A stretch of DNA of 57,890 nt, from positions 1-57,890 of the IMG/VR virus record IMGVR_UViG_3300010330_000010; one strand, written 5' to 3'. The stretch is from a virus. This document shows positions 23,360 through 29,662 of the stretch, piece by piece (within the stretch, counting starts at the first letter, position 1; each line of letters starts with the position of its first letter). Under the pieces are notes generated by a model. It was not told the DNA's origin and did not search any database. It saw only the letters and a program-made list of their open reading frames with translations. Both the position numbers and the translations under genes were made by a program.

Positions 23360-24736
23360 TCACCAACGTTGATCCATTTCGCCAGACGCGCCCGCGCCGC
23401 CCTCCGGCGCATCGGTGATGTGCCCCGTCGCAAGGTCGAACCGCACCGCGTGCACCCCGAACGGCGGCCTCCGCCGACACGCGTGCAGCCGCAACCGCCC
23501 CGACTCCTCCGCCTGCCAATCCTCTCGCCGCCGCTGTGCCCGGCGACCCTCAGGCCCCCGCTCAACATCGAACACGAGCGTGGCGGCCTCGTCCCACGCC
23601 CGCGCCCACTTCGCGTGCCGCCCCGCCTGTCCGTCCGTCAACTGCGACGGCACAATGATAGGGCACCGCAGTTCCGCGGCCAGCGCCGCAATCCGATTCG
23701 CCTTGTCCTCCGCCGCCTGCACAAGCGTGTCGCCCTGGCCGCCCTGGATTAGCTGCGCGTAGTCTATCAGCACCAGGCCGATCTGCTCGCTGATACTGAT
23801 GCGGCGCAGGTCGGTGAGCAGGCGGTCGAGGTCGAAGATGCTTCCGCTCACGTAGAGCGGCAACCCCCGCCACTTCTGCGCCGCCTGCCGGAACCGCTCG
23901 CGCTCCTTAGCCGTCACGGGGCTCGCGGGCGAGAACACCGACGCCGAGAACTCGCCCAGCCACGCCATCGCCCGCTCCTCCCACACGTCCTGACCCTCCA
24001 GCACGTAGGCGACGGCACACCTCCCATTCTCCCCCTCCTCCGCGAACTCAAGCGCCGAGGACAGTATCGCGTTCAAGCCCACCATCGACTTGCCCGCCTT
24101 CTCGACGCCCCGCACTACCACCAGCCCGTGCCCGGCCAGCCCGCCCATCTGCCGGTCAAGGTCGGCAATCCCCAGCCGCGCCGCACTCACATGCGGCGGT
24201 GCCTCCATCGCTGTCTCCAGTCTCATCATCATCGCCTCCGCATATTCCGCTGCTCGCACCGCTCCCCGCCCTGCCGTCCGCGTGCTGCACAGGTCGGCAA
24301 TCGCCCGCGCCGCCTCCGCCAACACCTCCGCCGGGTCGTCCGGCTTGTCGTACGCCGCCGACTGTAGCTCAGCCCCCAGTCGCACCAGCGCCCTCAGCAC
24401 CGCACAGTCCGCAACGATGCTCCCGTAGCGAATCGTATGCGCGCTCGTCGGCACCTGCGCTATGAGCGCCGTGAGATACTCGCCGCCCCCACACCGCTCC
24501 AGCGCCTCGCGCCGCCGCAACTCCGCCGCCACCGTCACCGGGTCCACGGCCCCACCGCTGTCTGCGACGTGCTCGATGGCACTGAATATCTCGCGGTGGG
24601 CCTCCCGGTAGAAGTCCTCGGCCCGCACAAGCGCCCGCGCCCGCACCACCGCCTCGGGATCAATCAGCATCGCCCCGAGTGTCGCCTGCTCGGCCTCAAG
24701 GTCCTGCGGGGGAAGGCGGTCGGCGGCGTCAGTCAC
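23360..24736 (-). CDS. replicative DNA helicase, DnaB-like
   Basis: 458 residues. The N-terminal domain reads LPPQDLEAEQATLGAMLIDP, as in DnaB. The RecA-like core has Walker A (VEKAGKSMVGLNAIL; the usual GxxGxGKT is altered to EKAGKS), Walker B-like IGLVLIDYAQLIQGG and sensor IIVPSQLTDGQAG. GTG at 24736 follows GGGAGGGG and overlaps the previous stop (GTGA). The loader-like gene lies just upstream, so the phage likely supplies its own helicase and loader. The C-terminus is Arg-rich and divergent. Confidence 0.85.
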   Translation of the reverse strand: MTDAADRLPPQDLEAEQATLGAMLIDPEAVVRARALVRAEDFYREAHREIFSAIEHVADSGGAVDPVTVAAELRRREALERCGGGEYLTALIAQVPTSAHTIRYGSIVADCAVLRALVRLGAELQSAAYDKPDDPAEVLAEAARAIADLCSTRTAGRGAVRAAEYAEAMMMRLETAMEAPPHVSAARLGIADLDRQMGGLAGHGLVVVRGVEKAGKSMVGLNAILSSALEFAEEGENGRCAVAYVLEGQDVWEERAMAWLGEFSASVFSPASPVTAKERERFRQAAQKWRGLPLYVSGSIFDLDRLLTDLRRISISEQIGLVLIDYAQLIQGGQGDTLVQAAEDKANRIAALAAELRCPIIVPSQLTDGQAGRHAKWARAWDEAATLVFDVERGPEGRRAQRRREDWQAEESGRLRLHACRRRPPFGVHAVRFDLATGHITDAPEGGAGASGEMDQRW

Positions 24737-24966
24737 GATTGCCCCTCCCGGCTCTCCGCAACGCCCACCTGCTGCTCATACCAGAACGGCCTGTCGCGCT
24801 TCACTACGTCCACATGGCCATCGGGCGACACGCTCATTTCGTACTGCTCTCTCTCCGACCCCACGTACACGACGACGCCACCCCGACGGTCGCACCCCAC
24901 ACGCTCGATGCGAAATGGCCCCCAACGGAAGCCGTACTTCGTCTCAGCGAGGCCGAAGTCGCTCAT
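24733..24966 (-). CDS. hypothetical protein between loader and helicase
   Basis: 77 residues, MSDFGLAETKYGFRWGPFRI, with strand-rich GGVVVYVGSEREQYEMSVS. Start and stop both overlap neighbours by 4 nt, so it belongs to the replication operon. No family recognised. Confidence 0.6.
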   Translation of the reverse strand: MSDFGLAETKYGFRWGPFRIERVGCDRRGGVVVYVGSEREQYEMSVSPDGHVDVVKRDRPFWYEQQVGVAESREGQS

Positions 24967-26078
24967 CCCTGCACCTCCGGTCTCTCTTCTGGGTGCTCAG
25001 CGTAGTACGCCTCCAACCGCGCCTCCCGCTCTGCATCGAGCTTGCGCTGCAATTCCCACGCGCGTTCAAGGTCCGCGTCCCTGTCATCCTCCGCTTCCTC
25101 GCGCTCGCGCTCTATCCGCTCAAGCCACTTGGCGGGCAGGTGCTTCTCCGTGGCCTTCGGCGGGAATCGGGCCAGCAGCGCCACCGCCTCCTCCTCATTC
25201 GCGATGTACCAGTCCGCCTCGCCCTCTATCGCGATGATCAATTCGACGAGCCAGCGGTCGCAGATGTGTTGTGACCAGGGGAGGTCAAAGCACGCATTGC
25301 GCAGGTTGGGGTAGTTGCACTTCTTCATGCCCACGTCGTCGGGCAGGTCGTCGTAGGGCCGTGCGCCGTTGCCGTTGTCGTCGCTGTTGGAAGTACTCTC
25401 TTGAGACTCTTCGTCGTGTACGTCTGTGTCTGGTCTAGTCTGGTCTAGTCTAGTCTGGTCTAGTCTGTTGCCGTCGTGTTCGGCACCTGCCGGAACACTT
25501 GTAGGAACACCTGTCCCAGCAGGTGTCGAAACAGGTGTTGGCACAGGTGAGGGGACAGCTGTGGGCTCAGGTGTACCCGCGTCCGAGGCAGCTGTGCGGC
25601 ACATGAGCTGCACTACCCGGTCACATGCGGCGCTTAGCCCGACACGCAGCCCATACCTGTCCGGCGTGACGTTCTTCAGGTGGCCGTACTCTTCGGCGAA
25701 CCTGACCAGGTCGGCGGGCGGTTCCCAGTCCGGCGGCGGCGGGTACTCAGGCCCGCTCACTCTCAGCCAGTTCGGCCTGTCGTGCCGGTGGTAGTCGACG
25801 ATTTCGAGCAGCTCGTCGCCATCGACCTCGTAGCGCCGGATCAGCCCGCAAGCCTCCATTGCCTCCAGCGCCCGCGCCGCCTGCGTAGGCGTTATGCGCG
25901 CCAGTCCCCCGATGACGTGGGCGAATCTGGCAGGGTCGGCGGTGAACCTGCCGAAGTCGTCGGCGTGGGCCTTGAGCGGCCAGTACAGCGCGAGGGCCGT
26001 CTTCGACTTCCGCCACAGGCAGCACAGGCGCTCAGACAGCATCGCGTCACGGTGCACCTTCGCCCACTGCTTCGCCAT
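24963..26078 (-). CDS. replication initiation / helicase-loader-like protein
   Basis: 371 residues from ATG 26078 (MAKQWAKVHRDAMLSERLCC). The first 150 residues form a winged-helix-like replication module (ITPTQAARALEAMEACGLIR then RYEVDGDELLEIVDYHRHDR), as in phage DnaD/replisome-organiser proteins. A low-complexity linker follows, with Pro/Val/Thr repeats and a DQTRL repeat (residues about 225-250). The C-terminus is strongly charged and helical. It precedes the DnaB-like helicase, which supports a loading or initiation role. Confidence 0.65.
   Translation of the reverse strand: MAKQWAKVHRDAMLSERLCCLWRKSKTALALYWPLKAHADDFGRFTADPARFAHVIGGLARITPTQAARALEAMEACGLIRRYEVDGDELLEIVDYHRHDRPNWLRVSGPEYPPPPDWEPPADLVRFAEEYGHLKNVTPDRYGLRVGLSAACDRVVQLMCRTAASDAGTPEPTAVPSPVPTPVSTPAGTGVPTSVPAGAEHDGNRLDQTRLDQTRPDTDVHDEESQESTSNSDDNGNGARPYDDLPDDVGMKKCNYPNLRNACFDLPWSQHICDRWLVELIIAIEGEADWYIANEEEAVALLARFPPKATEKHLPAKWLERIEREREEAEDDRDADLERAWELQRKLDAEREARLEAYYAEHPEERPEVQG
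25426..25472 (-). repeat. short tandem repeat inside the loader-like gene
   Basis: On the plus strand, tctggtctagtc-type units repeat head to tail; on the coding strand this gives the repeated peptide LDQTR in the linker. The unit length stays in frame, so the tract can change copy number without breaking the protein. Confidence 0.7.
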
Positions 26079-26085
26079 GGTCGCG

Positions 26086-26967
26086 TCACCCCTTCTTCGG
26101 CCCCGCCGGGCAGTGCGGGGTCTCCGCTTGGAGCGTGCGGAGCGGAGTCGAACCGTCGTCGCCGGTGGTCGCGGCGACCCTGCCTCCAGGCGCACGCTCA
26201 TCGAATAGGCCAAGTTGGGCATTGGGCTTGCGCGGGTAATCAGTACCAGTCCACGGGATAGCCCGGCGGAATACGTACTGTCCGGGGGCAATCTGTTCGC
26301 GCCACACACAGTCGCTATCCTTGGGGTAGTCGCCTCGTCGCCACTCTATCGGGCTGCTACGTTGCAGTTCGCGCCACCGGCGCTTGTCGCATAGTGGTAG
26401 ACAGTACCTGAACTGCTTGCCGCGCCATCGCGTGAAGCCCGCGGCGGTCGTCGTCTCAAAGTCGCGTGGTCCGAGGCCGGGCCCGGTGGCCGTCAGGCCT
26501 TGCATGGTGCGAGGATGGACGCGCCCGCCTTGAGCGTCGAGATAGCATTCGGTCCAGATGAAGCCGCCATAGTACCAGTTGGCCGCCTGATACACGTAGC
26601 CGGGCTTGCCGAGGATGCCGTCGGCCCACGAGTACAGTAGCAGCACGTCGGGGAAAGCCGCCCGAATGAGCGCGACTGCGCGTGAGAGGAATTGGCTTTC
26701 ACTGTTGCGCGGCATAGCGTCGTCGATGCAGAACTTGCCTATTTCGAGGTAATCGCGCGAGGCGAGGTCAGGGAACATCTTCCGAATCGTATGCAGGGGC
26801 CGCGTTCCGTAACCGAGCGTGAGGACGCCCATTAGCCGCCCTCCGACCCAGCCGCCGATGCAAGCTTTCGTAATGCGCGGCATGACCTTGGAGTAGTGAC
26901 AACGCTGTATCAGCATTGCCGCAAGGCCCCGCCCGACGAATGAATAGCGGTCGAAAAACTCAGTCAT
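26086..26967 (-). CDS. mom: Mom-like DNA adenine modification protein
   Basis: 293 residues, MTEFFDRYSFVGRGLAAMLI. GGWVGGRLMGVLTLGYGTRP, IGKFCIDDAMPRNSESQFLS and LLYSWADGILGKPGYVYQAA, then NWYYGGFIWTECYLDAQGG, are the pattern of the Mom family, a GNAT-fold enzyme that converts adenine to N6-methylcarbamoyl adenine in phage DNA and protects it from restriction. The ATG at 26967 overlaps the stop of a 47-codon leader frame (ATGA), so translation may be coupled. In Mu, mom is also tightly controlled and overlaps com; here the leader is not a Com zinc finger. The last 35 residues are variable. Confidence 0.65.
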   Translation of the reverse strand: MTEFFDRYSFVGRGLAAMLIQRCHYSKVMPRITKACIGGWVGGRLMGVLTLGYGTRPLHTIRKMFPDLASRDYLEIGKFCIDDAMPRNSESQFLSRAVALIRAAFPDVLLLYSWADGILGKPGYVYQAANWYYGGFIWTECYLDAQGGRVHPRTMQGLTATGPGLGPRDFETTTAAGFTRWRGKQFRYCLPLCDKRRWRELQRSSPIEWRRGDYPKDSDCVWREQIAPGQYVFRRAIPWTGTDYPRKPNAQLGLFDERAPGGRVAATTGDDGSTPLRTLQAETPHCPAGPKKG

Positions 26968-27107
26968 CGCGGCACCGTCCGATTGAGGACAGGTATTCTG
27001 TAATGCTTGGGCGAAGAAAAAGCCCCCACAGAGACCGCGATCCTGTCCAGCCAAGACAAGGAGGCCGCGCTGGTAGTCCCTGTGGGGGCAATCCGGTTGA
27101 TGTACAT
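26964..27107 (-). CDS. leader peptide frame overlapping mom
   Basis: 47 residues, MYINRIAPTGTTSAASLSWL, then SPKHYRIPVLNRTVPR. ATG at 27107 has a strong site AAGGAGG at 9 nt. The frame runs across the attenuator-like structure and its stop TGA overlaps the mom ATG. It may be a regulatory leader rather than a functional protein. Confidence 0.55.
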   Translation of the reverse strand: MYINRIAPTGTTSAASLSWLDRIAVSVGAFSSPKHYRIPVLNRTVPR

Positions 27108-27143
27108 GAAACGAACCTCCTTGAAGCGCCCTGGCTGGACAGG
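27017..27143 (-). promoter_or_regulatory. attenuator-like leader upstream of mom
   Basis: Three mutually informative pairings: CCTGTCCAGCCA (27143-27132) with TGGCTGGACAGG (27053-27042); the ribosome site CAAGGAGG (27123-27116) with CCTCCTTG (27064-27057); and GCCCCCACAG (27089-27080) with CTGTGGGGGC (27031-27022), followed by TTTTT. The last is a terminator of about 14 bp (extended with one G-U). The first and third cross each other, so they probably compete, and the second would hide the ribosome site. Confidence 0.7.
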
Positions 27144-27146
27144 TTC

Positions 27147-27175
27147 ACCATACCACTTCTCGCGCCCTATGTCAA
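27147..27175 (-). promoter_or_regulatory. consensus promoter upstream of the mom leader
   Basis: TTGACA (27175-27170), 17-nt spacer, TATGGT (27152-27147). Transcription would begin around 27140, at the base of the first leader stem. Confidence 0.85.
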
Positions 27176-27192
27176 TCGCACCGCCGTGTCTG

Positions 27193-27317
27193 TCGCCGCA
27201 CCTCGCCCTGCCGTACCTGGCCCTGCCATACCTGTCCCAGCCTAACCCTGTCTCGCCTTACCTTGCCATGCCTCACCCTGCCTAGCCATGCCTTGCCGTA
27301 CCCTACCCCGCCCCACC
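27193..27317 (-). repeat. 25-unit pentanucleotide-phase repeat (GGNNN)
   Basis: 125 nt divide into 25 units of 5 nt; on the minus strand 24 of 25 begin with GG (GGTAC GGCAA GGCAT GGCTA and so on) while the other three positions vary. It fills the gap between the Cas7-reminiscent gene and the mom promoter. Confidence 0.85.
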
Positions 27318-27322
27318 TTAAG

Positions 27323-27862
27323 TCAGTTCTGCTGCGCTTCCCAAAGCGTCACCACGAACCGACCCATCGGCCCCTTGCAGTCTGGCCGCCAGTCCAGTAC
27401 GCCCACGCGCGACCCGGCGTCGTCAATGATCTGCCGCAACTGTTTCTGCGTCACCAGCGCCGGGTCGTATCGAATCGCCGCCTCGATGCACCAGTCATCG
27501 AAGCGCGGGCGGTGCCGCACCACGCGGCCCTTCGTGCTTGGCACCACCACCGAGCGGCTGTCGATGGTGTACTCCTGCGGGTCGAGGATGAGGTACTCGG
27601 GCTCGATGGCGATGCAGGCCGCGACGGGCTTCTGCAGGCTGGCGCGGCCCTTGCCCTTGGAGTAGACGGCGGCGCGGATGAGGGCCTGTCGCAGGGCCTC
27701 TGCCGGGATGTACAGCTCGCCGTCCGGGGTGCGATAGGCGGCGATCTCCGCTTGGTCCTCGGGCGTCCGCTTCTCCAGCGGCGGGTCGATGTCCTCCAGG
27801 GGGAATCTGTGCATGAGCAGCGGACTGATACCCGTCAGTTCGACCTTCACGGCGTCCATCAT
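27323..27862 (-). CDS. conserved phage protein with Cas7/RAMP-reminiscent N-terminal pattern
   Basis: 179 residues, MMDAVKVELTGISPLLMHRF. It belongs to a widespread but poorly characterised phage family with DGELYIPAEALRQALIRAAV, SKGKGRASLQKPVAAC, VVVPSTKGRVVRHRPRFDDW and VGVLDWRPDCKGPMGRFVVT. The 'strand, then iPa.al..al..a' layout recalls RAMP/Cas7 folds, but that is only an impression by eye. The start (27862, or 27859) lies 25 nt after a CRISPR array in the same orientation, and codons 7-17 match one spacer. Function unknown; single-stranded nucleic-acid binding is plausible. Confidence 0.7.
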   Translation of the reverse strand: MMDAVKVELTGISPLLMHRFPLEDIDPPLEKRTPEDQAEIAAYRTPDGELYIPAEALRQALIRAAVYSKGKGRASLQKPVAACIAIEPEYLILDPQEYTIDSRSVVVPSTKGRVVRHRPRFDDWCIEAAIRYDPALVTQKQLRQIIDDAGSRVGVLDWRPDCKGPMGRFVVTLWEAQQN

Positions 27863-27887
27863 GGTCACTCTTTTTCGGATGCGTCTC

Positions 27888-28099
27888 CCAGCAGTCCCCA
27901 CGCAAGTGGGGCGCACATGAGCAGCGGACTGATACCCGTCAGTTCGATCCAGCAGCCCCTGCGCGTGTGGGGCGCACGCGCGCGCCGCGAGCGAGATCGG
28001 TGGGCGGAACCAGCAGCACTGGCGCACGTGGGGCGCACTCTGGCAGGCCGATGACGAGGAGCCGTGGCAACCAGCAGCCCCTGCGCACGTGGGGCGCAC
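27888..28099 (-). CRISPR. mini CRISPR array, type I-E-like (4 repeats, 3 spacers)
   Basis: 29-nt repeats at 28071-28099, 28010-28038, 27949-27977 and 27888-27916, separated by three spacers of exactly 32 nt. Reading on the minus strand, each repeat begins GTGCGCCCCAC and ends CTGCTGG around a GCCCC/GGGGC stem. The first is taken as reference; the second has 3 changes, the third 2, and the last several, as expected for a degenerate leader-distal end. 29/32 spacing and the GTG start are hallmarks of type I-E. Spacer 3 (27917-27948) matches 27813-27844 in this genome at 31 of 32 positions. No cas genes lie next to it apart from the Cas7-reminiscent frame. Confidence 0.85.
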
Positions 28100-28163
28100 A
28101 CATCGTTGCGCAGGTTTCGCGCCCAACGCTCCACATTCATACACCCCCCGCGCGCGTGGACTG

Positions 28164-28182
28164 GCCCGGCGTTGCGCCGGGC
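28164..28182 (-). other. hairpin after tnpB (probable omega RNA / right-end stem)
   Basis: GCCCGGCG and CGCCGGGC pair around a CAA loop, 21 nt after the tnpB stop. TnpB guide RNAs cover the 3' end of the gene and finish near such a stem at the element's right end, with the guide just beyond it. The exact end is not visible. Confidence 0.5.
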
Positions 28183-28203
28183 GCTACGGGTAACGTCCCC
28201 GAT

Positions 28204-29400
28204 TCACGCTTCACAGAGCCGCGCCTCCTCAAACGTCGAGCAGGTCTTACCATGCCCTCTACGTGCGTTTTCCGTCTCCGAGGCCTTCTCGGCGACGTGC
28301 CACAAACCGCGGTCGCGGATGTTCTTCGCTGCATTCACGTCAGCATCGGCCGAGTAGCCGCACTCGGCGCATACATAGCGCTTCCCCCGTCGATTGTCGG
28401 CGCTGACGCAGCCGCAGGAGTTGCAGGTCTGTGAGGTGTAGGCAGCATTAACAATCACCAGCTTGCCCCCCCACCACTCGCACTTGTACTCAAGTTGGCG
28501 CTTGATTTCGCCCCAGGCGGCGTCCGAGATGTGGCGGGCGAGGTGACCGTTGCCCAGCATGTTCCGAACCCGCAAGTCCTCAATCACAATCACACGCGGG
28601 CGCTGCTCAGGCGGGAGACCCACCCCGACGAGTTCGCTGGTCAACTCGTGCAGGGCGTTGGCGCGCACGTTGCTGATGCGGAGATGTAGGCGCCCAATCC
28701 GCCGCTTCGTATCCTCGCGTCGGGCGCTACCCTTCTTCTGCCGAGCGAGCTTGCGCTGCAAGTGGGCGAGCTTGCGCTGGGCCGCCTCCAATGCTTTCGG
28801 CCCCGCCCAGCGCCGACCGTCAGAGGCGCAGGCGAGGTCGGTCAGTCCGAGATCAACGCCGAGGGGCTCCCCGGTCGCCATGCCGCGCTCATGTTCCTCG
28901 TCGATCTGAAAACTGACGAACCAGCGCCCGCCGCGCTCGCTGATTGTGCACGATACCGGCTTGACGCCCACCGGAATGTAGCCGCGCTCTTTTGTGCGCA
29001 CCCAGCCGATCTTCGGCAGTTTGACCCGCCGCTCGTCGGCGGCGAGAACACTACCGTAGACGCGGAATGACTTGCGCCCGTGTCGGGACTTGAAGCGAGG
29101 ATAGCGGCCCCGGCCCTCAAAGAAGTTGGTGAAGGCGCGGTTTAGATCTTGTAGCGCCGACTGGAAGCAGTAGTTCGAGACTTCGTAAGTCCACGCGTTG
29201 CACGGATGCGCCTTCCAGCTAGTCAGGAGCCGGTTCATGCGCGCATACGTCAGGCCCACCCCGACTTCTCGGTAGTACCGCTGATTGACCGCGAGCGCCT
29301 GGTTCCACGCCCAGCGAGCGGCCCCGGCGCTGCGTTCGAAGTGGCGCCGCTGTCTTTCGTTGGGGTCAAGCTCAGTGTGGTACGCCCGCCGGACGTTCAC
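28204..29400 (-). CDS. tnpB: TnpB-like RNA-guided nuclease (IS200/IS605-type)
   Basis: 398 residues. RuvC catalytic residues are visible as GVDLGLTDLACASDG (Asp), RVIVIEDLRVRNMLGNG (Glu) and YSADADVNAAKNIRDRG (Asp). The zinc finger between them is QTCNSCGCVSADNRRGKRYV then CAECG. N-terminal helical and wedge parts read RWAWNQALAVNQRYYREVG and FEGRGRYPRFKSRHGRKSFR. All catalytic positions are present, so it may be active. GTG at 29400 follows GGGGAGGG; ATG at 29421 lacks a site. No TnpA transposase is present. A CRISPR array begins about 100 nt downstream. Confidence 0.9.
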   Translation of the reverse strand: MNVRRAYHTELDPNERQRRHFERSAGAARWAWNQALAVNQRYYREVGVGLTYARMNRLLTSWKAHPCNAWTYEVSNYCFQSALQDLNRAFTNFFEGRGRYPRFKSRHGRKSFRVYGSVLAADERRVKLPKIGWVRTKERGYIPVGVKPVSCTISERGGRWFVSFQIDEEHERGMATGEPLGVDLGLTDLACASDGRRWAGPKALEAAQRKLAHLQRKLARQKKGSARREDTKRRIGRLHLRISNVRANALHELTSELVGVGLPPEQRPRVIVIEDLRVRNMLGNGHLARHISDAAWGEIKRQLEYKCEWWGGKLVIVNAAYTSQTCNSCGCVSADNRRGKRYVCAECGYSADADVNAAKNIRDRGLWHVAEKASETENARRGHGKTCSTFEEARLCEA

Positions 29401-29605
29401 GCCCGCCGCCCTCCCCGCCATGCTGTAGCTCGCACAAACAAGCCCCCGGCAACCACAGAGCCTCTGTGGTCACCGGGGGCAAGTAGAAGCCCCTGCGCGC
29501 TGGCCAAGTCCGTGAGGGGAGGGGAGACAGGACGCGAGGCGCGCAGGGGCAATTCTGAGCGTGATGAGCGTCGGTTGTTGTGGATCGACCTGGCCATAGC
29601 TGCAT
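29372..29605 (-). CDS. possible leader frame overlapping the tnpB start
   Basis: 77 codons from ATG 29605 (MQLWPGRSTTTDAHHAQNCP), with AGGAAAG upstream, running through two hairpins into tnpB in another frame. The layout, promoter then leader frame then hairpin then gene, is like that in front of mom. It may be regulatory or accidental. Confidence 0.3.
   Translation of the reverse strand: MQLWPGRSTTTDAHHAQNCPCAPRVLSPLPSRTWPARRGFYLPPVTTEALWLPGACLCELQHGGEGGGRERPAGVPH
29442..29480 (-). terminator. strong hairpin upstream of tnpB
   Basis: GCCCCCGGTGACCACAGAG pairs almost perfectly with CTCTGTGGTTGCCGGGGGC, followed by TTGTTTGT. It could be an intrinsic terminator or attenuator, or the left-end structure of the IS element. 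Confidence 0.65.
29489..29550 (-). other. second inverted repeat upstream of tnpB
   Basis: GCCCCTGCGCGC (29550-29539) pairs with GCGCGCAGGGGC (29500-29489) around a 38-nt loop. The same GCCCCTGCGC string occurs within the CRISPR repeats (complementary strand), which may be chance. Confidence 0.5.
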
Positions 29606-29633
29606 GATCTTTCCTGTCTCCCCAGACATTTTC

Positions 29634-29662
29634 ATGCTACCATATCCGCGCGGGCCTGTCAA
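29634..29662 (-). promoter_or_regulatory. consensus promoter upstream of tnpB leader
   Basis: TTGACA (29662-29657), 17-nt spacer, TAGCAT (29639-29634). The transcript would pass two hairpins before tnpB, so a short RNA of about 190 nt could also be made. Confidence 0.8.

Noticed and set aside
23360-24736. An intein in the DnaB-like helicase, as in many phages
   Set aside because: The sequence around Walker A is continuous (EKAGKSMVG) with no Hint motifs.
26119-26165. tRNA-like string (GGTTCGACTCC followed by an acceptor-like end ending CCA) on the minus strand
   Set aside because: It lies in the 3' part of the Mom-like gene; the T-stem has a mismatch, the acceptor spacing is wrong and there is no room for a full cloverleaf.
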